From the NCBI GenBank assembly GCA_937858165.1, contig CALLZA010000014.1, forward strand, positions 1 to 11,384: a stretch of DNA of 11,384 bases, read 5' to 3'. The notes below the pieces were generated by a model. It was given only the letters and a program-made list of their open reading frames with translations, was not told the DNA's origin and did no database searches. A program made the translations under genes and the position numbers. Positions 7,249 to 11,384 of this stretch are shown piece by piece. The stretch comes from an uncultured Ardenticatenia bacterium (GTDB lineage Bacteria; Chloroflexota; Anaerolineae; Promineifilales; Promineifilaceae). Each line of letters opens with the position of its first letter. Position 1 is the first letter of the stretch.

Positions 7249-7967
7249 TCCGGCCCCACGCCCCAACGGGCCTGGAACGCAGCGGCATCCCCCGCTCGCT
7301 CCAGGCCCATCGCGCGGCGCATCTGGAGTAGCTTGCGCACCTCGTGGGCGGCGAGGGGGTTATCCGCGCCGAGTTGCGCCAACATGAAGTGGATGCGCGC
7401 GTTCTGCTCAACCGTCTCCAGGCGCATGAAGGCGACGGTCAACGTCGTGCCGACGGTCAGCGTGCCGTGACGCTGCAAGATGAGGGCGTCGTGGTCAGCG
7501 ATGAGCCGGCGGATGGCCGCGGCCCCCTCGTCGCTGGAGGACATGGCGTAGTCGGTGGTCGGGATCAGCCCCAGCAGAACGATCACCTCCGGCAGAAGGG
7601 GCGTATCCATTGCCACCCCGGCGATGGACAGGGCGACGGTGATGGGCGGATGGGCATGGACGACAGCGCGCACGTCCGGCCGTCGGCGGTACGCCTCCAG
7701 GTGCATCGGCAGCTCGCTGGTCGGCCGCAGGCCGCGCGTCGCCTCACTTTCGACGACGATGCGCCCTTCCAGATCGACCACCAACAACTGCTCCTCGCGC
7801 ATCAGCCCCTTGTGCAGCCCCGACGGCGTCATCAGCAGCCGCTCATCGTCCAGCCGGGCCGACAGATTGCCCTCGAAGCCACACAGTAGCCCGCGGGCGT
7901 GCATCAGTTGGCCGATGTGGACGATCTCGGCGCGCAGTTGGTGCTCGTAGCTCTCTTCTTGCTCCAT
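7245..7967 (-). CDS. Class II aldolase/adducin family protein
   Basis: A 240-residue protein of the metal-dependent class II aldolase fold, related to L-fuculose-phosphate aldolase and ribulose-5-phosphate epimerase. Visible marks are GNLSARL (33-39), TPSG (47-50) for phosphate or substrate binding, SELPMHLEAY (84-93) with likely catalytic Glu85, HAHPP (104-108) giving two metal ligands, and QRHGTLTVG (165-173) with His167 as the third. The active site is therefore complete. Such enzymes cleave or form a C-C bond between a hydroxyaldehyde and a dihydroxyacetone-phosphate-like or pyruvate-like unit; the exact substrate cannot be assigned. The ATG lies one base after the upstream stop (TGA-A-ATG), with a GGGGAGAG-type ribosome-binding site inside the upstream gene's end, so translation is coupled. 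Its TAG stop overlaps the TAA of the convergent lipoprotein gene. Confidence 0.93.
   Translation of the reverse strand: MEQEESYEHQLRAEIVHIGQLMHARGLLCGFEGNLSARLDDERLLMTPSGLHKGLMREEQLLVVDLEGRIVVESEATRGLRPTSELPMHLEAYRRRPDVRAVVHAHPPITVALSIAGVAMDTPLLPEVIVLLGLIPTTDYAMSSSDEGAAAIRRLIADHDALILQRHGTLTVGTTLTVAFMRLETVEQNARIHFMLAQLGADNPLAAHEVRKLLQMRRAMGLERAGDAAAFQARWGVGPD
7268..7308. repeat. Long inverted repeat near the convergent gene ends
   Basis: GGGCCTGGA (7268-7276) is the exact reverse complement of TCCAGGCCC (7300-7308). Inside it AGCGG (7281-7285) pairs with CCGCT (7292-7296) around a six-base loop, so a two-part hairpin of 9 + 5 bp can form. It lies within the last codons of the aldolase gene, just past the lipoprotein stop. 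No T tract follows on either strand. It may end or stabilise transcripts of the convergent genes, or it may be chance in GC-rich coding DNA. Confidence 0.5.
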
Positions 7968-7968
7968 T

Positions 7969-9018
7969 TCACTCTCCCCGTTCGACGCGCGCCACCTCGG
8001 CCAGCAGCCGCTCCGGCCGCCCGTCGAACTCGGCCCGCGCCGCTTCGTCGGCCGTCAGCCGCAGCAGCACGTCGTTGAGCGCCGCATTGACCGGCGCGGC
8101 CACGCCACACGCCCGCGCGGCGGCGGCAATGGCCCCGTTGTGGAAGGCCACCTCGCTGCGCCCCTTGCCGCCGACCAGGTCGATGTGGAATGACGGCATC
8201 TTGTCGCCGCGGCCGTGGACGATAACCTGCGTGAAGACGACCCGCCGCAGGAAGCGCGGCGCATAGGCCAGCGTAGCCGCTAATGGGCGCACCGACGCGG
8301 TGGGGAGATTGATGATGCCCACGCCCAGCCGCCTCATGACCGCCCGCATCTCGCGCAGCATCCGCATCTCCAGATCGAAGACGTCGTCGCGACGGTAGAG
8401 GTCGGCCGGAGGGCGGTTGAGGATGGCCGAGGTGGCGTTGCCCATGATGTTGAGAAACGCCTTGGACCACTTCATGGCCCGGTAGTCGGCCACCTCCCCG
8501 GCGCGGATGCCCGCCGCGGCAAACAGCGCAACCCAGTCGGCCACCGACCGCCCCACCTCGACCGGGGCGATGCCCATCCCCCGCCCGGCGCGCTCCACGG
8601 CCAGCGCCGCCGCGCCAGCGCGGCTGATAGGAATGGTCAGTGTGCCGGCCAGGACGCGCTCCGCCCCGAAGGGGGCGGCGACGATCTCCTCCACACCGAT
8701 GCCGTTCTGCGTTGTCAGCAGCATAGCGGGTTGGGGGCAGACGGCGCGCAGGTCGGCCACGGCCGCTGCCAGATCGTAGGCTTTCATGCTCAGCACGATC
8801 AACTCCGGCCACGGGCCATCGAAGGCCTCGGCCAGCCGGCCCACGGCCCGCAGTTGTGCGGTCTCGGTCGCGCCGTCCTGGGTGATGCGCAACCCGGCGG
8901 CGTTGAGCGTCGCGGCCACTGCCGGTCGCGTCACCAGCGTCACCCGGTGGCCGGCCAGCGCCAGCCGCCCGCCCAGATAGCCGCCAATGGCCCCCGCGCC
9001 ATAGACTACAACGTTCAT
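7969..9018 (-). CDS. Ketopantoate reductase (PanE/ApbA) family protein
   Basis: A 349-residue NAD(P)H-dependent reductase of the 2-dehydropantoate 2-reductase family. The N-terminal Rossmann domain opens with YGAGAIGGYLG (6-16), including GxGxxG, and has LSMKAYD (76-82) and TTQNGIG (102-108). The C-terminal helical domain has WSKAFLNIMGNATSA (184-198), with K186, N190 and N194 matching the catalytic Lys and Asn pattern, and SFHIDLVGGKGRSE (276-289), with Ser276 and Glu289 in the substrate-binding positions. Classical PanE makes pantoate for coenzyme A, but the family has many paralogues, this protein is longer than the E. coli enzyme (about 300 residues), and no panB or panC is adjacent. I therefore give no gene symbol. 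It lies 26 bases after fmt with an AGGGG site just before its ATG, and is coupled to the aldolase downstream. Confidence 0.9.
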   Translation of the reverse strand: MNVVVYGAGAIGGYLGGRLALAGHRVTLVTRPAVAATLNAAGLRITQDGATETAQLRAVGRLAEAFDGPWPELIVLSMKAYDLAAAVADLRAVCPQPAMLLTTQNGIGVEEIVAAPFGAERVLAGTLTIPISRAGAAALAVERAGRGMGIAPVEVGRSVADWVALFAAAGIRAGEVADYRAMKWSKAFLNIMGNATSAILNRPPADLYRRDDVFDLEMRMLREMRAVMRRLGVGIINLPTASVRPLAATLAYAPRFLRRVVFTQVIVHGRGDKMPSFHIDLVGGKGRSEVAFHNGAIAAAARACGVAAPVNAALNDVLLRLTADEAARAEFDGRPERLLAEVARVERGE

Positions 9019-9044
9019 TGCCCCTGCTCTCGCCCCGGCCCCCG

Positions 9045-9989
9045 CTACGCCTGAGCCGAGCCCAGCGAACTACCAACGAACTCCGGCCGTCCCCGGACGA
9101 ACTCCGCGGCACTCATGGCCCGCTTGCCGGCCAGCTGCACTTCGTCGAGCAGCAGCCCGCCGCCACCACCAGCCAGGACGGCAATGCCGCCGGCGACGCG
9201 CGCCACCAGGCCAGACGGGCCGTCGGGCAGGTCGGCAGTGGCCGGCCGCGCGCGCAGCACCTTCAACGTCTCGCCGTTCCACTGGGTGAACGCGCCCGGC
9301 CAGGGGGTCATGGCCCGCGCCAGCCGATCCAACTCGGCGGCGTCGCGCGTCCAGTCGATTTGGCCGGCGTCTTTGGCGATCATCGGCGCGTAGGTTGCGC
9401 CTTCGTCGGGCTGGGGCACGGCGACAACGCGCCCGGCGAGGATGTCGTCCAGATGGCGGCGCAGCATCTCGGCCCCCAGTGCCGCCAGGCGGTCGTGGAG
9501 CGTGGCCGCCGTTTCGTCCGGGCTGATGGTCAGCGCCTCCTGGACGTACATCGGCCCGGTGTCCAGCCCTTCGTCCATGCCCATGAGCGTCACGCCGGTC
9601 GTCGCGTCGCCGGCCAACAGGGCGTGCTGGATGGGCGACGCGCCGCGCCAGCGCGGTAACAGCGAGGCGTGGACGTTGAGGCTGCCGTGCGGCGGCAGAT
9701 AGAGCACGTGCGGGCGCAGAATCTGGCCGAAGGCGGCGACGACGATGACGTCCGGCTGCCACTCGCGCAGCGGCGCGGCGGCCTCCTCGCGGCGCAGCGA
9801 CCTGGGCTGGTAGACGGGGATGCCGGCGGCCAGCGCGGCCAACTTGACCGGCGGCGGCCGCAACTGATTGCCGCGCCCGGCCGGCTTGTCGGGCTGGCAG
9901 ACGACGCCGACGACAGTCTGTGTCGCCAGCAGGGTTTGCAGGATGGGCACGGCGAACTCCGGCGTGCCCATGAAAATGATTCGGGCCAT
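9045..9989 (-). CDS. fmt: Methionyl-tRNA formyltransferase
   Basis: A 314-residue enzyme that formylates Met on initiator tRNA using 10-formyltetrahydrofolate, in the cytoplasm. The N-terminal domain starts with MARIIFMGTPEFAVPIL and carries the catalytic set N105, H107 (in SLNVHASLLPRWRGASPIQ, 103-121) and D143 (GVTLMGMDEGLDTG, 132-145), each three residues before the E. coli positions. The C-terminal tRNA-binding domain (about 205-314) has WPGAFTQWNGE (230-240). The length is normal. The frame stays open to 10100, but homologues begin near the MARIIFMGTPEF segment, so the ATG at 9989 (or 9998, adding three residues) is chosen. There is no strong Shine-Dalgarno, and the transcript may have a short leader. 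fmt is often next to def; here it leads a unit with two metabolic enzymes and no def is visible. Confidence 0.97.
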   Translation of the reverse strand: MARIIFMGTPEFAVPILQTLLATQTVVGVVCQPDKPAGRGNQLRPPPVKLAALAAGIPVYQPRSLRREEAAAPLREWQPDVIVVAAFGQILRPHVLYLPPHGSLNVHASLLPRWRGASPIQHALLAGDATTGVTLMGMDEGLDTGPMYVQEALTISPDETAATLHDRLAALGAEMLRRHLDDILAGRVVAVPQPDEGATYAPMIAKDAGQIDWTRDAAELDRLARAMTPWPGAFTQWNGETLKVLRARPATADLPDGPSGLVARVAGGIAVLAGGGGGLLLDEVQLAGKRAMSAAEFVRGRPEFVGSSLGSAQA

Positions 9990-10037
9990 GCCGGTCATTC
10001 TAGCATGAGGCGGCCCACCCGGCGATTTACCCCATAG

Positions 10038-10055
10038 GGCAGAAATTATTCTGCC
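10038..10055. promoter_or_regulatory. Palindrome (possible operator) in the divergent fmt/DUF4013 region
   Basis: GGCAGAA (10038-10044) and TTCTGCC (10049-10055) form a perfect 7-bp inverted repeat around ATTA. The heptamer ATAGGGC occurs on both sides as a direct repeat (10034-10040 and 10058-10064), 24 bases apart. A candidate -10 for fmt lies in the centre. This is the layout of a dimeric repressor site, though a hairpin in the fmt leader is also possible. Confidence 0.4.
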
Positions 10056-10071
10056 TGATAGGGCGGTGCAA
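10045..10071 (-). promoter_or_regulatory. fmt: Candidate promoter for the fmt unit
   Basis: On the - strand AATAAT (10050-10045) matches the -10 consensus at 5 of 6 bases. TTGCAC (10071-10066) is a weak -35 at a short 15-base spacing. Transcription would begin near 10038, about 50 bases before the fmt ATG. No better -10 was seen between fmt and the divergent gene. Confidence 0.35.
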
Positions 10072-10078
10072 CCCGTTT

Positions 10079-10106
10079 CACCCAGTTGCGTATTGCTCAA
10101 TGGGTG
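10079..10106. repeat. Inverted repeat upstream of the DUF4013 gene
   Basis: CACCCA (10079-10084) plus TTG (10086-10088) pairs with CAATGGGTG (10098-10106), nine base pairs with one bulged G around a nine-base loop. It overlaps a weak candidate promoter for the + strand gene: TTGCGT at 10086-10091 and CATGAT at 10108-10113, with a 16-base spacer. It could be an operator or a chance structure. Confidence 0.33.
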
Positions 10107-10139
10107 TCATGATAGGCGTCACTATCAAGGAGAATCATA

Positions 10140-10847
10140 ATGGACGTCAATAAGGCTTTTCGTTTCATGTTCGATGACAAGCAGTGGATCAGCAAGCTGC
10201 TGATTGGCGCGGTGATGTCGGTCTTGTCCTTCCTTATCATTCCGGCCTTCATACTGCAGGGCTACCTCGTTAAGATCGTCCGGCAGGTGATGGACGGCAA
10301 CGACAGTGAACTGCCGGAGTGGATGGATTATGGCAAGCTGGTGCGCGACGGCTTCTTCGTCACCATCGGCCAACTCATCTGGGCCTTGCCCTTCATCCTG
10401 CTCATGCTCATTGTGGGCCTTGTCACCGGCGGGCTAGGCAGTGTGGTCGATTCGAGTGGCGACATGGTTGCCGCTGCGACCACAGGGGCCGGGCTGCTGG
10501 TGGCCTGTCTGGTCCTGCTGACGGTCATCGCCTTCCTGTTCCTGACGCCGGCGCTGCTAATTCAGTACGCCCGCGAGGATGAGTTCGGCGCGCTGTTTCG
10601 CTTCAGCGAGATCTTCGACATCATCCGCGACCACATGGCCGACATCCTGATCGCCTTTCTGGTCTCCGTTGTCGCCGTCCTGGCCATCTCCGTGGTGACG
10701 GGCATCGTGGCCATCGTTCCCTGCCTGGGCTGGATCGCCGCCGTTCTGATCGGCCTGGCCATGGGGCCGTACATCCAGTTTGTCACCGGCCATCTCTATG
10801 GCCAGATCGCGGCCAAGCTGCCAGGGGGCAAGGGCGCGGCTTACTAA
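10140..10847 (+). CDS. DUF4013 domain-containing membrane protein
   Basis: A 235-residue integral membrane protein. It matches the DUF4013 pattern: an N-terminal amphipathic MDVNKAFRFMFDDKQW, a first hydrophobic helix (about 19-40), then GYLVKIVRQVMDGNDSELPEW (41-61), whose GYL...LPEW core is the family's most recognisable block, and a DYGKLVRDG segment (63-71). Further hydrophobic segments lie at about 72-97, 112-142, 164-195 and 197-215. The function of this family is unknown; it is common in archaea and in some bacteria, including Chloroflexota. The ATG has a good AAGGAG site (10127-10132) seven bases upstream. The gene stands alone, with its own upstream region, divergent from fmt, and ends at a strong terminator. 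Base use is like its neighbours. Confidence 0.9.
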   Translation: MDVNKAFRFMFDDKQWISKLLIGAVMSVLSFLIIPAFILQGYLVKIVRQVMDGNDSELPEWMDYGKLVRDGFFVTIGQLIWALPFILLMLIVGLVTGGLGSVVDSSGDMVAAATTGAGLLVACLVLLTVIAFLFLTPALLIQYAREDEFGALFRFSEIFDIIRDHMADILIAFLVSVVAVLAISVVTGIVAIVPCLGWIAAVLIGLAMGPYIQFVTGHLYGQIAAKLPGGKGAAY

Positions 10848-10904
10848 CTTACCCGGCGGCCTGGGCCTGGCCCAAGTCGCCTGCCGACAAGTCTGTGAAC
10901 CAAC

Positions 10905-10945
10905 AGCGCCCGCCGCCGGGACTCCGGCGGCGGGCGCTCTTTGTT
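10905..10945. terminator. Intrinsic terminator, probably bidirectional
   Basis: AGCGCCCGCCGCCGG (10905-10919) and CCGGCGGCGGGCGCT (10924-10938) form a perfect 15-bp stem around the four-base loop GACT. On the + strand CTTTGTT follows, a fair U tract, so it should end the DUF4013 transcript, whose stop is about 57 bases upstream. On the - strand the stem begins a few bases after the DUF72 stop (10944-10946) and is followed by the weaker tract TGTTGGTT, so it may serve both convergent genes. Confidence 0.85.
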
Positions 10946-11384
10946 ACCCGAACAGCCGCCCCTGTTGCGGCGGCCCTTCTTCGACTTCCCAGCCCAGCAG
11001 CGCCCGCATCCGGTTGGCCGTGGCCGGGGCGTGGCCGGCGTAGTCGTCGTTGAAGAAGGCGTAGATCGAATCCACCGGGGCGTCGCCCTCGCTGTGGACG
11101 TCCGCCTTGGCCCGCCACGATCGCAGCTCATCGGTCTTGTCGAGCACTTCGCGGCTTTTGTCGTCGAACTGGCCGTGGCGGCCGAGCAGGCGCCGGTAGA
11201 GGAAGTCGGCCGTGGGCCGAATCTCCTTGGGCAGGTAGATGGAATCGGCCGCCGCCCAGCAAACGCCGGGGGGCCGAAAGAAGACGGACGTTTCCTCCCG
11301 CCCCCCAGCGCGGCGGCCGAACCCAACCGGCAAACAGCCGCCGCCACGCACCCAGGGGGGGAAAGCCGAACGCCGCAACCCGCA
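10944..11384 (-). CDS. DUF72 family protein, partial (C-terminal part)
   Basis: The - strand frame is open from the window edge to a TAA at 10944-10946. The part below about 11264 matches the C-terminal half of DUF72 (YecE-like) proteins, a TIM-barrel family of unknown function. It shows VCWAAADSIYLP, then TADFLYRRLLGRHGQF (about 11216-11169), and the closing YAFFNDDYAGHAPATANRMRALLG (about 11063-10992), whose FFN..Y.GHAP.NA-type block is the family signature. The gene's 5' end lies outside the window. The portion from 11265 to the edge does not look like the family and holds three long G/C homopolymers; a degraded version of the expected EFRHPSW motif can be made out near 11350-11372 if an extra base is allowed. 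I therefore suspect sequencing errors there. The first in-frame start seen (TTG, 11378) is not a real start. Confidence 0.82.
   Translation of the reverse strand, partial: CGLRRSAFPPWVRGGGCLPVGFGRRAGGREETSVFFRPPGVCWAAADSIYLPKEIRPTADFLYRRLLGRHGQFDDKSREVLDKTDELRSWRAKADVHSEGDAPVDSIYAFFNDDYAGHAPATANRMRALLGWEVEEGPPQQGRLFG

Noticed and set aside
7904..9112. - strand ORF of 402 codons over the reductase gene
   Set aside because: It overlaps the reductase in another frame and has the Arg/Gly-rich make-up of a shadow frame.
9990..10100. N-terminal extension of fmt to 10100
   Set aside because: The extra 37 residues precede the universal N-terminus of the family and would cover the promoter-like region. 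No ribosome-binding site supports it.
1..11384. CRISPR array, transposase, phage genes, toxin-antitoxin pair, tRNA or rRNA
   Set aside because: No spaced direct repeats, mobile-element proteins, toxin-like small ORFs, cloverleaf sequences or rRNA blocks were seen on either strand.

Overview
The window looks like one contig from a high-GC bacterium sequenced with an Illumina Nextera library. A Chloroflexota (Anaerolineae/Ardenticatenia-type) origin is my inference. It rests on the very high GC, the surface lipoprotein with a long Thr/Pro-rich linker, the DUF4013 membrane protein and the general gene style; no rRNA or marker gene here proves it. The first 213 bases are not genomic: 1-143 is T-rich noise and 144-213 is a complete Nextera i5 adapter, so real sequence begins at about 214. 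The last 120 bases look error-prone.

Layout. (a) 215-3393, + strand: a 5'-truncated O-antigen ligase/polymerase-like membrane protein, a GT4-type glycosyltransferase that starts directly after it, and a class I SAM-dependent methyltransferase. (b) 3394-3705: a 312-base gap with a possible hairpin terminator, a good sigma-70-type promoter (exact TATAAT) and a 170-base leader. (c) 3706-7248, + strand: a polyprenyl-phosphate glycosylphosphotransferase (priming enzyme), a second O-antigen ligase/polymerase-like protein, and a lipoprotein whose start overlaps the previous stop (ATGA). (d) 7245-9989, - strand: fmt, a ketopantoate-reductase-family protein and a class II aldolase, tightly packed, converging on the lipoprotein gene with overlapping stop codons. 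(e) 9990-10139: a divergent intergenic region with two inverted repeats and candidate promoters. (f) 10140-10847, + strand: a DUF4013 membrane protein, then a perfect 15-bp-stem terminator shared with (g) a partial DUF72 gene on the - strand running off the window.

How the genes work together. Blocks (a) and (c) make up part of a surface or exopolysaccharide assembly locus. The priming enzyme would load the first sugar-phosphate onto the lipid carrier, the GT4 enzyme would extend the chain, the methyltransferase may modify sugar or chain, and the two Wzy/WaaL-like proteins would polymerise or ligate the product outside the membrane. No flippase, chain-length regulator or exporter lies in the window, so the locus probably continues beyond its left edge. 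The - strand block is housekeeping (initiator-tRNA formylation) with two metabolic enzymes of uncertain substrate. I found no mobile element, CRISPR array, tRNA or rRNA, and no clearly novel system. The best leads are regulatory: the structured leader of the priming gene, the palindrome on the fmt promoter, and the hairpin at the convergent gene ends.
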